A stretch of 6,095 bases of DNA from an uncultured Variovorax sp. (GCA_946478645.1 CAMLCW010000315.1:1-6095), one strand, 5' to 3'; positions 1-6,095 are shown, counted from the stretch's first letter. The notes: generated by a model not told the origin, from the letters alone. A program made the numbers and translations.

Positions 1-93
1 GGCGCGGGGCGGGCGCTGGCCGCGGGCTGGGGGGGGCTGCGCGACGTGCTGCGCCGGCCGGTGGTCGACACGCTGCGCCGCGCGGCGGAATGA
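1..93 (+). CDS. C-terminal end of an unidentified protein (partial, 5' end outside window)
   Basis: An open frame runs from base 1 to a TGA at 91-93 and gives 30 residues ending in LRRAAE. The piece is rich in Ala, Arg, Gly and Leu, with a Trp-Gly-Gly-Leu stretch followed by a basic, probably helical end. It is too short to assign to a family and I do not recognise it. That it is real is suggested by its stop overlapping the LysR start in the ATGA arrangement (90-93), typical of co-transcribed, translationally coupled genes. In a high-GC genome a 30-codon open frame is weak evidence alone, so the call rests mainly on the overlap. Confidence 0.55.
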   Translation, partial: GAGRALAAGWGGLRDVLRRPVVDTLRRAAE

Positions 94-1040
94 TCCAGGT
101 CGACGACCTGCAGCTTGCCGCCGCGCTGCTGCGCGAGCCCTCGCTCAGCGCTGCGGCGCGCGCGCTCAACGTCACGCCGCCGGCGCTGTCGATGCGGCTG
201 CGCCGGCTCGAGGCCGCGCTGGGCCTGTCGCTCGCCAACCGCACTGCGCGCCGCCTGAGCCTCACGCCCGAGGGCGAGCGCTTCGGCCGCGAGGCGGTGG
301 CGCTGCTGGCGCAGATCGAAGGCTTGCGCGAGTCGCTGCAGCGCGACGACCGGCGGCTCACCGGCACGCTGCGCATCGCGGCACCTTTCGGCTTCGGCCG
401 CGCGCTGGTGGCGCCCCTGCTCGCGCGTTTCGCGCGACTGCATCCAGGCCTGCGCGTGCAGCTCGACCTGCGCGAGACGCCCTGGCCCGACCGGCACGAC
501 GCCGATGCCGTGGTGCACATCGGCGTGGTGCGCGATTCGTCGTGGGTGGCGCGCACGCTGCAGGACAACGAGCGCTGGCTCTGTGCGAGTCCGGCCTACC
601 TCGATGCACATGGCGCGCCGCGCACGCCGCGCGCGCTGGCGGACCACGCCTGTATTTGCATCCGCGAGAACGACGAGGACACCACGCTCTGGCATGTGCG
701 CCCCCGCACCGAGGCGGCGGGCCGCCGCGGCGAGACCTTGCGGGTGCAGCCCGCGCTGGTCACCAACGACGGCAGCGTGGCGCGGCACTGGGCCGAGCAG
801 GGGTTGGGCCTGGTGCTGCGCTCCGAATGGGACGCGGCCGACGCAGTGGCGCGCGGCACGCTCGTGCGCGTGCTCGAGGACTGGTCCTTCGGCAGCGCGC
901 CGGTCGTGCTGCTGGTGCCCGCGCGCAAGGGCCGCACGGCGCGCGTGCAGGCCTTCGTCACTTTCATGGAAGAGGCGCTGCAGCGCTTGCCCGCGCGGCG
1001 CAGCCGCCATGGAACCGCGGCCATTCTTCCTGTCCAATAG
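90..1040 (+). CDS. LysR-family transcriptional regulator
   Basis: A 316-residue cytoplasmic DNA-binding regulator of normal LysR length (about 300). Residues 5-62 form the winged helix-turn-helix: the Ser-Ala-Ala-Ala-Arg-Ala-Leu-Asn core at 20-27, the recognition helix PPALSMRLRRLE at 30-41, and the usual LTPEG ending at 58-62. A linker helix follows, then from about residue 92 (GTLRIAAPFGFGR) a periplasmic-binding-protein-like effector domain reaching about residue 300. The FGR and HPGLRVQLDL segments look like the CrgA-like subgroup; that is recognition from memory. ATG at 90 is the only sensible start because the next Met (35) lies inside the helix-turn-helix. It overlaps the preceding stop by 4 bp and has only a weak purine stretch before it. 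LysR proteins often control a divergent neighbour, but here the gene follows a same-strand gene, so the target cannot be read from this window. The effector is unknown. Confidence 0.93.
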   Translation: MIQVDDLQLAAALLREPSLSAAARALNVTPPALSMRLRRLEAALGLSLANRTARRLSLTPEGERFGREAVALLAQIEGLRESLQRDDRRLTGTLRIAAPFGFGRALVAPLLARFARLHPGLRVQLDLRETPWPDRHDADAVVHIGVVRDSSWVARTLQDNERWLCASPAYLDAHGAPRTPRALADHACICIRENDEDTTLWHVRPRTEAAGRRGETLRVQPALVTNDGSVARHWAEQGLGLVLRSEWDAADAVARGTLVRVLEDWSFGSAPVVLLVPARKGRTARVQAFVTFMEEALQRLPARRSRHGTAAILPVQ

Positions 1041-1044
1041 CGGC

Positions 1045-1269
1045 ATGGACACCGCACCCCAGGAACTCGCCGACCGCCTGACCGAGCTCGAGATCAAGGC
1101 CGCCTACGCCGACGACCTGCTCGACCAGCTCAACATGACGATCTACCGCCAGCAGCAGCAGATCGACCGGCTGGCCGAGCAAGTCGCGCAATTGCGCGAG
1201 CAGAGCCGCAACGCGGCGCAGGATGGCGCCGCGCGCAACCCGGGCGACGAGCTGCCGCCGCACTATTGA
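1045..1269 (+). CDS. slyX: SlyX family protein
   Basis: A 74-residue soluble protein matching the SlyX family in length, layout and ending. Residues 6-55 are a heptad-rich acidic coiled coil (ELADRLTELEIK near the start, then the typical Asp-Asp-Leu-Leu-Asp-Gln-Leu-Asn and Gln-rich QQQQIDRL at 36-43). A flexible stretch follows, then the hallmark Pro-Pro-His-Tyr at the C-terminus. Its molecular function is unknown in all species; the name comes from the gene's position beside slyD in E. coli. ATG at 1045 is preferred, 4 bp after the LysR stop, because it gives the family's usual length. An in-frame ATG at 1009 would add 12 residues and overlap the LysR gene. Neither has a clear ribosome binding site, and the gene probably relies on read-through translation from the LysR gene. 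Confidence 0.88.
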   Translation: MDTAPQELADRLTELEIKAAYADDLLDQLNMTIYRQQQQIDRLAEQVAQLREQSRNAAQDGAARNPGDELPPHY

Positions 1270-1278
1270 AGATGGAAA

Positions 1279-1299
1279 GGCGCGCAGGCGCCGCGCGCT
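1279..1299. terminator. Possible bidirectional hairpin between convergent genes
   Basis: The 31-bp gap between the slyX stop and the regA stop holds GCGCGC at 1280-1285 and again at 1293-1298. These can pair around a 7-base loop, with one G-U pair extending the stem. The position between convergent genes suits a shared terminator. No U-tract follows on either strand, and GC-rich self-complementary words are common in such DNA, so support is weak. Confidence 0.25.
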
Positions 1300-1300
1300 G

Positions 1301-1864
1301 CTACTTGACCTGCTGCTTGCCGAGCTTGCGCGCGAGCGTGCGCCGGTGCATGCCGAGCCGCCTTGCGGTCTCCGAGATGTTGAAGCCGGTCTCGGCCAGC
1401 GTCTCGTGGATGCGTTCCCACTCGAGCGTCTTGATCGAGGTCGAGCGGTTCGTCAGCTCGACTTCGGTGGTGCCGGCGGCGCGGCCGAACGCGGCTTCGA
1501 TGTCGTCGGTGTTCGAGGGCTTGGCCAGGTAGTGGCAGGCGCCGAGCTTGATCGCCTCGACCGCGGTGGCGATGCTCGCGAAGCCCGTGAGCACCACGAT
1601 GAGCATCTCGGGATCGTGCCGGTGCAGCCGCTGCACGCACGCCAGGCCCGAGGCTTCGCCGTTGAGCTTGAGGTCGACCACCGCATAGCCGTAGCCCGGG
1701 GCATCGCCCTGCAGCAGCTGCTCGACCTCTTCGAGCTTGCTGGCGAGCGCCACCGAATAGCCGCGGCGCTCGAACGAGCGGCCCAGCGTGCGCGCGAAGG
1801 CCTCGTCATCCTCGACGATCAGCAGGCGGCGTTCGGCCGCGGCGGCGGTGTCTTCGTCGGTCAT
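1301..1864 (-). CDS. regA: RegA/PrrA/ActR-type response regulator
   Basis: A 187-residue cytoplasmic response regulator paired with the kinase encoded just upstream. The receiver domain (about 12-130) has the acidic pocket Glu18-Asp19-Asp20, the phospho-acceptor Asp64 in VVDLKLNG, Thr93 in VVLTGFAS and Lys115 in LAKPSN. A short linker leads to a Fis-type helix-turn-helix at about 145-185, with the RegA signature SETARRLGMHRRTLARKL at 164-181. There is no sigma-54 activation domain, and the length fits RegA (about 185), so this is not a truncated NtrC. In alphaproteobacteria RegA controls oxidases, photosynthesis, nitrogen and carbon fixation genes; a direct role on the upstream cyo promoter is inference. 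ATG at 1864 overlaps the kinase stop (ATGA, 1861-1864), with GGAG 10 bases upstream (1875-1878). The open frame extends far upstream, but that part is only a shadow of the kinase gene. A RoxR name would also be acceptable. Confidence 0.93.
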   Translation of the reverse strand: MTDEDTAAAAERRLLIVEDDEAFARTLGRSFERRGYSVALASKLEEVEQLLQGDAPGYGYAVVDLKLNGEASGLACVQRLHRHDPEMLIVVLTGFASIATAVEAIKLGACHYLAKPSNTDDIEAAFGRAAGTTEVELTNRSTSIKTLEWERIHETLAETGFNISETARRLGMHRRTLARKLGKQQVK

Positions 1865-3249
1865 GGCTTGCTCGCTCCGTTGGCGGCCATGGCGTGTTCG
1901 AGCCTGGCGTCGTCCTCCTCGTCGAGCACCACGGCCGCGAGCGGCAGCATGATGGTCACGACCGCACCGCCTTCGGTCCGGTTGCGCGCGGCGACGCGGC
2001 CGCCGAGCGTGCGCGCGACGTTCGCGACCAGGAACAGCCCGAGCCCGCCGCCGGGCCGGTTCTTGCTCGACTGGTAGGGCTTGCCGAACTCCTTCAGGAT
2101 CGCGGGCAGGAAACCCGGCCCCGCGTCGGTGACCGAAAGGATCAGCGCATCGGCGTCTTGCGCCACTTCGAGGCGCAGCCAGTGCGGCGAGGCCTCCAGT
2201 GCGTTGTCGAGCACGTTGCAGACCATCTGCTTGAGGGCAGAGTCGGAGACCATGGGCAGGTCCTGGCCGAAGCGGTTGTCGTATTCGAAGGCTTCCACCG
2301 GGCGCGTGGTGCGCCATTCCTCGACCAGGTCGTCGAGGAAGGTGCTCACCGTGGTTTCCTCGGACGATTCGCCGCGCGTCTCGCCGGCCGACAGCAGGAT
2401 GCCGCTGACGATGCTCTTGCAGCGCTGGATCTGGAGTTCCATCTCGGCCACCTCGGTCAGGAGTTCGGGGTCGGAGCTGAAATGCGGCAGCCGCCGCCAG
2501 TCTCCGAGGATCACGGCCAGCGTGGCAAGCGGCGTGCCCAGCTCGTGCGCGGCGCCCGAAGCCAGCAGCCCCATGCGCACGATGTGCTCTTCCTCGGCGG
2601 CGCGCTGGCGCAGGTCGGCCAGCCGCTGGTCGCGCGCGCGCAGGTTGCGGCTGATGCGCGTGATGAACACCACCAGCAGCGCCGCATTGAGCGCGAAGCA
2701 CACCAGCATGCCCTGCACATACGGGCTCCAGAGGCCGCGGTCGTGGTCGAGCGGCAGCGCAAGCGGGCGCGAGAACAGCGCCAGGCCCGCGAAGCAGGCG
2801 CTGGTGACCGCGACGATGGTCCAGGTCGACCAGGCCTTGAGCAGCACGGCGCCCAGGATGACCTGCAGCAGGTACAGAAAGACGAACGGGTTGGTGGCAC
2901 CGCCGCTCAGGTAGAGCTGCGCGGTGAGCGTGGCGACGTCGACCAGCAGCGCGAGGAACAGCTCGCCGTTGGTCACGCGGCGGATCTGGCGCGAGCGCAG
3001 CAGGCTCACGCCGTTGAACAGCGCGAGGCAGGTCAGGACCAGCAGCATCTGGTCGAGCGGCAGCCGGATGCCGAAGCCGTAGTGCACCAGGAGAATGGTG
3101 ATGACCTGGCCGACCACCGCGAACCAGCGCAGCTGGATCAGCTGCTGCATGTTCTGGTGGCCGGTGGCGTTGTCCAGGCTCGCGACACCCGCACGCAGCG
3201 GATGCAGCTCGCCGGCCACCGCGCTCGCGGCTTCAGTCGCGGGGGGCAT
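1861..3249 (-). CDS. regB: RegB/PrrB-type redox-sensing histidine kinase
   Basis: A 462-residue inner-membrane sensor kinase that would autophosphorylate and pass phosphate to the RegA-type regulator. About six hydrophobic segments lie between residues 41 and 197. The heptapeptide GGATNPF at 116-122 matches the GGxxNPF ubiquinone-sensing motif of RegB. The H-box has His235 in GAAHELGTPLAT. Cys277 in QIQRCKSIV sits 42 residues after it, at the place of the redox-active Cys265 of Rhodobacter capsulatus RegB (His225 plus 40). The ATP-binding domain shows the N-box NVLDNALEAS (345-354), DAGPGF (375-380) and GGGLGLFL (400-407). The C-terminus has an acidic patch (DEEDD, 443-447). ATG at 3249 is chosen for its GGAG 6 bases upstream. 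ATGs at 3282 and 3291 are also in frame and would add 11 or 14 Pro-rich residues. The gene overlaps surf1 by 17 bp and the regulator by 4 bp. Confidence 0.94.
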   Translation of the reverse strand: MPPATEAASAVAGELHPLRAGVASLDNATGHQNMQQLIQLRWFAVVGQVITILLVHYGFGIRLPLDQMLLVLTCLALFNGVSLLRSRQIRRVTNGELFLALLVDVATLTAQLYLSGGATNPFVFLYLLQVILGAVLLKAWSTWTIVAVTSACFAGLALFSRPLALPLDHDRGLWSPYVQGMLVCFALNAALLVVFITRISRNLRARDQRLADLRQRAAEEEHIVRMGLLASGAAHELGTPLATLAVILGDWRRLPHFSSDPELLTEVAEMELQIQRCKSIVSGILLSAGETRGESSEETTVSTFLDDLVEEWRTTRPVEAFEYDNRFGQDLPMVSDSALKQMVCNVLDNALEASPHWLRLEVAQDADALILSVTDAGPGFLPAILKEFGKPYQSSKNRPGGGLGLFLVANVARTLGGRVAARNRTEGGAVVTIMLPLAAVVLDEEDDARLEHAMAANGASKP

Positions 3250-4096
3250 CGGAGGCTCCGGGGTGGGCGCGGGCGTCGGCATGGACCGCATTTTCGCTGC
3301 CGGCGGCCCGCGGGCCGCGGCTGCGCCGCCGGTCGTCGCGCCAGACGAACCACGCCGCGCCCGCCACCATCAGCGCGAGGCCGTACCAGGTGATGGCGTA
3401 CACCATGTGGCTGTCCGGAAAGGCGACCACCGTCAGGCCGCCGGCCGGCCAGGCGGGCGCGGCGCCGGGCGCGGCCTCCGCGGCCGCGGCGTCCACGAAA
3501 TAGGGCGCAGCGTCGGCCAGTCCGCGCGCCGCGGCGATCGCCTGCACGTCGCGCGAGAACCAGCGGTCGGCCGCGGGGTCGTTGCGGCGCAGGAAGCCGC
3601 CCCTGGGTTCGCTGATGCGCAGCAGGCCCGTCACGCTGGTCTCGCCCTGCGGCTCGCTGCCGGCGCGGGTGGCGCGGGCGCGGGCCTCGGGCGGCACGAA
3701 GCCGCGGTTGACCAGCACCACGCCGTCGGCGGTGGCGAGCGGCGTCAGCACCCAGAAGCCGGCGCCGAGCCGGGTGCTGGCCTGCACCAGGGTTTCCTTG
3801 TCGTGGAGAAAGGTGCCGGCGATGCGCACATGCCGGTATTCGTCATCGGCCGCGTTCACTTGCGGCCACTGGCTGCGCGCGGGCGGCGGCGCGGCCGGGG
3901 CATGCACGCGCGCCTCGACGCGCGCGATGAGGTCGTGCTTCCAGGCGCGGCGCTCGACCTGCCAGTTGCCGAGCGCCAAGAAGCCCGCACAGGCCAGCGC
4001 CGCGAAGACCAGCGCGGCCACCCGCACGGCCGCGGGGCGCCGGCGGCCGGCCGGCAAGGCGGCGGGGGTGGGGCGGTCCGGCGGCGGGGCGGTCAC
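3233..4096 (-). CDS. SURF1-family oxidase assembly protein
   Basis: A 287-residue inner-membrane protein with the SURF1/Shy1 layout: one membrane helix near each end and a large domain between, expected in the periplasm. Helix 1 is at about 24-42 and is followed by the LGNWQ motif and its Arg-x2-Trp-Lys partner (42-53). The middle domain shows YRHVRIAGTF (87-96), GFWVLTPL (113-120) and the family hallmark VNRGFVP (129-135). Helix 2 is at about 231-252, starting with His230 and containing ITWYGLAL. In other species SURF1 helps insert heme a into subunit I of heme-copper oxidases; Paracoccus has a dedicated Surf1q for its ba3 quinol oxidase. Position directly after cyoD suggests the same job here. 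The start is GTG at 4096, 11 bp after the cyoD stop, with GAGAAG 7 bases upstream; no ATG lies before residue 231. A 35-residue charged tail follows helix 2, and its coding bases overlap the regB start. Confidence 0.92.
   Translation of the reverse strand: MTAPPPDRPTPAALPAGRRRPAAVRVAALVFAALACAGFLALGNWQVERRAWKHDLIARVEARVHAPAAPPPARSQWPQVNAADDEYRHVRIAGTFLHDKETLVQASTRLGAGFWVLTPLATADGVVLVNRGFVPPEARARATRAGSEPQGETSVTGLLRISEPRGGFLRRNDPAADRWFSRDVQAIAAARGLADAAPYFVDAAAAEAAPGAAPAWPAGGLTVVAFPDSHMVYAITWYGLALMVAGAAWFVWRDDRRRSRGPRAAGSENAVHADARAHPGASDAPRD
3256..3259 (-). promoter_or_regulatory. Ribosome binding site deciding the regB start
   Basis: On the - strand GGAG is followed by six bases and then ATG at 3249. 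The in-frame ATGs at 3282 and 3291 lack a comparable purine stretch, so this site favours the shorter kinase. The site is part of an 11-base inverted repeat (CGGAGCCTCCG, 3250-3260) whose arms are too close to form a stable RNA hairpin alone. Confidence 0.5.
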
Positions 4097-4107
4097 GGCA
4101 CGGCTTC

Positions 4108-4509
4108 TCAGGGCATGTTCTTCATGTCGTGCACCGACATCGGCATCATGTTGGTGTTCATGTGGTACATGACCCAGAGCGAGCCGGCGAGCGTGATGAC
4201 GACGAGCACGATCGTGAAGATCAGCGCCAGCATGTTCCAGCCGCTCTCGGACTTGGCGTCCATGTGCAGGAAGTAGACCATGTGGACCACGATCTGCACC
4301 GCGGCCAGGCCCAGGATCACGAACGAGGTGGTGCTGGGCTTGCCGAGCACGTTGCCCATCACGAGCCAGAACGGGATCGCGGTCAGGATCACGGCCAGCA
4401 CGAAGCCGGTCATGTAGCCCTTGAACGTGCTGTGGCTCGCGGGGCCGTCGTCGTGGTGGTCGTCGTGCGCGCCGGCATCGGCAGGGTGGTGTGCGGGGGC
4501 TGTCGTCAT
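4108..4509 (-). CDS. cyoD: Cytochrome o-type ubiquinol oxidase subunit IV (CyoD)
   Basis: A 133-residue small membrane subunit of the ubiquinol oxidase, thought to aid assembly or stability and not to carry a cofactor. Three membrane helices are visible at about 32-52, 62-82 and 92-114. The family features are FKGYMTGFVLAVILTAIPF near the first helix, HMVYFLHMD (76-84) and the ending WVMYHMNTNMMP (112-123). At 133 residues it is longer than E. coli CyoD (about 109). The extra length is a His/Asp-rich N-terminus (His 7, 8, 15, 18, 19, 26) and a Met-rich tail past the usual end. ATG at 4509 overlaps the cyoC stop by 4 bp (ATGA) and has GGGA 8 bases upstream. An in-frame ATG at 4590 lies deep inside cyoC and gives sequence unlike the family. 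Confidence 0.94.
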   Translation of the reverse strand: MTTAPAHHPADAGAHDDHHDDGPASHSTFKGYMTGFVLAVILTAIPFWLVMGNVLGKPSTTSFVILGLAAVQIVVHMVYFLHMDAKSESGWNMLALIFTIVLVVITLAGSLWVMYHMNTNMMPMSVHDMKNMP

Positions 4510-5171
4510 GCCATCGATCCCATCAGGTACACAAAGGTGAAGACGCCGATCCAGATGACGTCCAGGAAGTGCCAGAACATCGACAGGCACATCACGCGGC
4601 GGCGGTTGGCGGCGCTGAAGCCGTGCTTCGGCAGCTGGAACAGCAGCACCACGAGCCAGATGAGGCCGAAGCTCACGTGCAGCCCGTGGGTGCCGACCAG
4701 CGCGAAGAAGGCCGACAGGAAGGCGCTGCGCTGCGGGCCCGCGCCTTCATGGATCAGGTGCGCGAATTCGTAGAGCTCGAGCCCGATGAAGCCCGCGCCC
4801 AGGAGGCCGGTCACGGCCAGCCAGACGAGCGTGCCGCGCATGCGCTTTCTCTGCATTTCGAGCACGGCGAAGCCATAGGTGATCGACGACAGCAGCAGCA
4901 GCGCGGTGTTGACCGCCACCAGCTGCAGGTCGAACAGGTCGGCGCCCGATGGCCCGGCCGCGTAGCTGCGGCCCAGCACGCCGTACACCGCGAACAGGCA
5001 GGCGAAGATGAGGCAGTCGCTCATCAGGTAGAGCCAGAACCCGAGCAGGGTGCCGTTCTCCGGATGGTGGTCGTTGCCGACGTGGAACAGCTCGAACACG
5101 GGCGGCTTGCCCGTCTGGTCGCTGTGCGCGTGGGTGCCCGCGGGGGCGTGGAGTGCGGTGGTGTCAGACAT
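4506..5171 (-). CDS. cyoC: Cytochrome o-type ubiquinol oxidase subunit III (CyoC)
   Basis: A 221-residue inner-membrane subunit of the quinol oxidase, homologous to cytochrome c oxidase subunit III but with five helices. These are visible at about 42-66, 84-104, 113-133, 150-177 and 194-217. Family marks are [13 protein letters not shown] (44-56), the conserved Glu in GLELYEF (130-136), the GTHGLHV motif (160-166) and the ending [17 protein letters not shown]. Subunit III carries no redox centre and stabilises subunit I. The length compares with about 204 in E. coli; the difference is mostly a hydrophilic N-terminus. ATG at 5171 overlaps the cyoB stop by 8 bp (5164-5171) and no clear Shine-Dalgarno precedes it, so coupling to cyoB translation is likely. 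The stop overlaps the cyoD start. Confidence 0.96.
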   Translation of the reverse strand: MSDTTALHAPAGTHAHSDQTGKPPVFELFHVGNDHHPENGTLLGFWLYLMSDCLIFACLFAVYGVLGRSYAAGPSGADLFDLQLVAVNTALLLLSSITYGFAVLEMQRKRMRGTLVWLAVTGLLGAGFIGLELYEFAHLIHEGAGPQRSAFLSAFFALVGTHGLHVSFGLIWLVVLLFQLPKHGFSAANRRRVMCLSMFWHFLDVIWIGVFTFVYLMGSMA

Positions 5172-6095
5172 GGGCGGTGGCCAGCAGGCGCGTGCGTTCG
5201 GTCTCGGTGCGGACGACGTCTTCCGCGGGGATGTGGTAGTCGCGCTTGTAGTTGAAGGTATGGACGATCACGGCCGCCACCATGGCGACGAACGCCACGC
5301 CGGCCACGAGCCACATCTGCCAGATCAGCCCGAAGCCGCAGGCCGCGGAAAGGGCCGCGATGATGAAGCCGGCGCTGGTGTTCTTCGGCATGTGGATCGG
5401 CGTGAAGCCTTCGAGCGGGCGCGCATAGCCGCGGCGCTTCATGTCGGTCCAGGCGTCGTTGTCATGGATGCGCGGCGTGAACGCGAAGTTGTAGGCCGGC
5501 GGCGGCGACGAGGTCGACCACTCGAGCGTGCGGCCGTTCCACGGGTCGCCGGTGGTGTCGCGCAGCGACTCGCGGCGGATGAAGCTCACCACCAGCTGGA
5601 TCAGGAAGCAGGCGATGCCCAGCGCGATCAGCACCGCGCCGAAGGCGGCGACCTGGAACCAGATCTGCAGCGACATGTCCTCGAAGTGGCTCACGCGGCG
5701 CGTGACGCCCATCAGGCCGAGCACGTACAGCGGCATGAACGCGACCCAGAAGCCCACCAGCCAGAACCAGAACGAGCACTTGCCCCAGAACGTGTCGAGC
5801 TTGTAGCCGAAGGCCTTCGGGAACCAGTAGGTGATGCCGGCCAGCATGCCGAACAGCACGCCGCCGATGATCACGTTGTGGAAGTGGGCGATCAGGAACA
5901 GGCTGTTGTGCAGCACGAAGTCGGCCGGCGGCACCGCGAGCAGCACGCCCGTCATGCCGCCCACCACGAAGGTGACCATGAAGCCGATGGTCCACATCAT
6001 CGGCAGCTCGTAGCGGATGCGGCCGCGGTACATGGTGAAGAGCCAGTTGAAGATCTTCGCGCCCGTCGGGATCGAGATGATCATCGTCGTGATGC
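5164..6095 (-). CDS. cyoB: Cytochrome o-type ubiquinol oxidase subunit I (CyoB), C-terminal half (partial)
   Basis: The frame is open to the window edge and gives 309 complete codons plus a stop. This is roughly the last half of a protein of about 660 residues; the true start lies beyond 6095. Subunit I holds heme b, the high-spin heme and CuB, and is where O2 is reduced. Counting from the Met encoded at 6082-6084, Lys10 in IPTGAK aligns with the E. coli K-channel Lys362. The HFH motif (His67 and His69) then falls exactly 57 and 59 residues later, at the high-spin heme ligand His419 and the heme b ligand His421. The Arg129-Arg130 pair in GVTRR aligns with Arg481-Arg482 by the heme propionates. 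[15 protein letters not shown] is also typical of the family. The CuB histidines and the Glu286 region would lie outside the window. The HFH spacing matches E. coli, with no frameshift seen. Confidence 0.97.
   Translation of the reverse strand, partial: ITTMIISIPTGAKIFNWLFTMYRGRIRYELPMMWTIGFMVTFVVGGMTGVLLAVPPADFVLHNSLFLIAHFHNVIIGGVLFGMLAGITYWFPKAFGYKLDTFWGKCSFWFWLVGFWVAFMPLYVLGLMGVTRRVSHFEDMSLQIWFQVAAFGAVLIALGIACFLIQLVVSFIRRESLRDTTGDPWNGRTLEWSTSSPPPAYNFAFTPRIHDNDAWTDMKRRGYARPLEGFTPIHMPKNTSAGFIIAALSAACGFGLIWQMWLVAGVAFVAMVAAVIVHTFNYKRDYHIPAEDVVRTETERTRLLATAHV

Noticed and set aside
505..1044. Long upstream extension of the slyX frame
   Set aside because: It overlaps the LysR gene in another frame and is rich in Arg, Ala, Cys and Trp with no domain. 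SlyX homology starts near the ATG at 1045.
1865..2701. Upstream extension of the response regulator frame to 2701
   Set aside because: The extra part is an Arg/Ala-rich shadow of the kinase gene in another frame. The receiver domain begins right after the ATG at 1864, which has the ATGA overlap and a GGAG upstream.
1894..3393. Long + strand open frame of 499 codons opposite the kinase gene
   Set aside because: It lies antisense to a clear RegB-type kinase and its translation is a low-complexity mix of Arg, Glu, Gln and Ala, as expected from the complement of GC-rich codons.
3095..4276. + strand open frame of 393 codons opposite surf1
   Set aside because: The antisense strand has strong SURF1 motifs. 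The + frame gives Gly/Ala/Arg low-complexity sequence with no recognisable domain.
4510..4590. ATG at 4590 as an earlier start for cyoD
   Set aside because: It would add 27 residues from inside cyoC that do not resemble the family. The ATG at 4509 has the ATGA overlap and a suitable upstream GGGA.
4491..5255. + strand open frame of 254 codons opposite cyoC
   Set aside because: It is the complement of a well-conserved membrane protein gene and its translation is Glu/Gln/Arg-rich without domain features.
1..6095. Search by eye for mobile elements, CRISPR repeats, tRNA or riboswitch signatures
   Set aside because: No direct-repeat arrays, transposase-like frames, terminal inverted repeats, tRNA-like folds or unexplained gaps were seen. 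Coding density is nearly complete, leaving little space for RNA elements.

Overview
This GC-rich window reads as chromosomal DNA of a betaproteobacterium, most likely Burkholderiales and possibly Comamonadaceae (Variovorax-like). The evidence is the strong G/C bias at third codon positions, the tight gene packing, and the combination of a cyo quinol oxidase operon with a SURF1 protein and a RegB/RegA-type two-component system. The taxonomic placement is inference from style and gene content, not from a search.

Layout. Two convergent gene blocks fill almost every base. On the + strand (1-1269) are the last 30 codons of an unidentified gene, a LysR-family regulator (90-1040) that overlaps it by 4 bp, and a small slyX-family gene (1045-1269). 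On the - strand, read from 6095 down to 1301, are cyoB (3' half only), cyoC, cyoD, a SURF1-family gene, a RegB-type sensor kinase and a RegA-type response regulator. The blocks meet tail to tail across a 31-bp gap (1270-1300) that contains a GC-rich hairpin but no T-run. No stretch over 300 bases lacks a gene. I saw no RNA gene, mobile element, CRISPR array or long repeat.

How the genes work together. CyoB, CyoC and CyoD are subunits of a heme-copper ubiquinol oxidase, which oxidises ubiquinol and reduces O2 to water while pumping protons. cyoA should lie just beyond the right edge. SURF1 is an assembly factor tied in other bacteria to heme a insertion, so its presence raises the question of whether this enzyme is a ba3-type rather than a bo3-type oxidase. 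The kinase carries the GGxxNPF motif known in RegB to sense the ubiquinone pool, the redox-active cysteine position, and a complete kinase core. Its partner has the RegA receiver and Fis-type helix-turn-helix. The - strand genes overlap by 4 to 17 bp or are separated by 11 bp, so they probably form one transcript. The quinol-oxidising enzyme and the sensor of quinone redox state would then be made together, a plausible feedback loop.

All the families are known. The interest lies in the arrangement and in a few details (SURF1 pairing, metal-ligand-rich ends of CyoD, overlap of surf1 and regB), not in an evidently new system.
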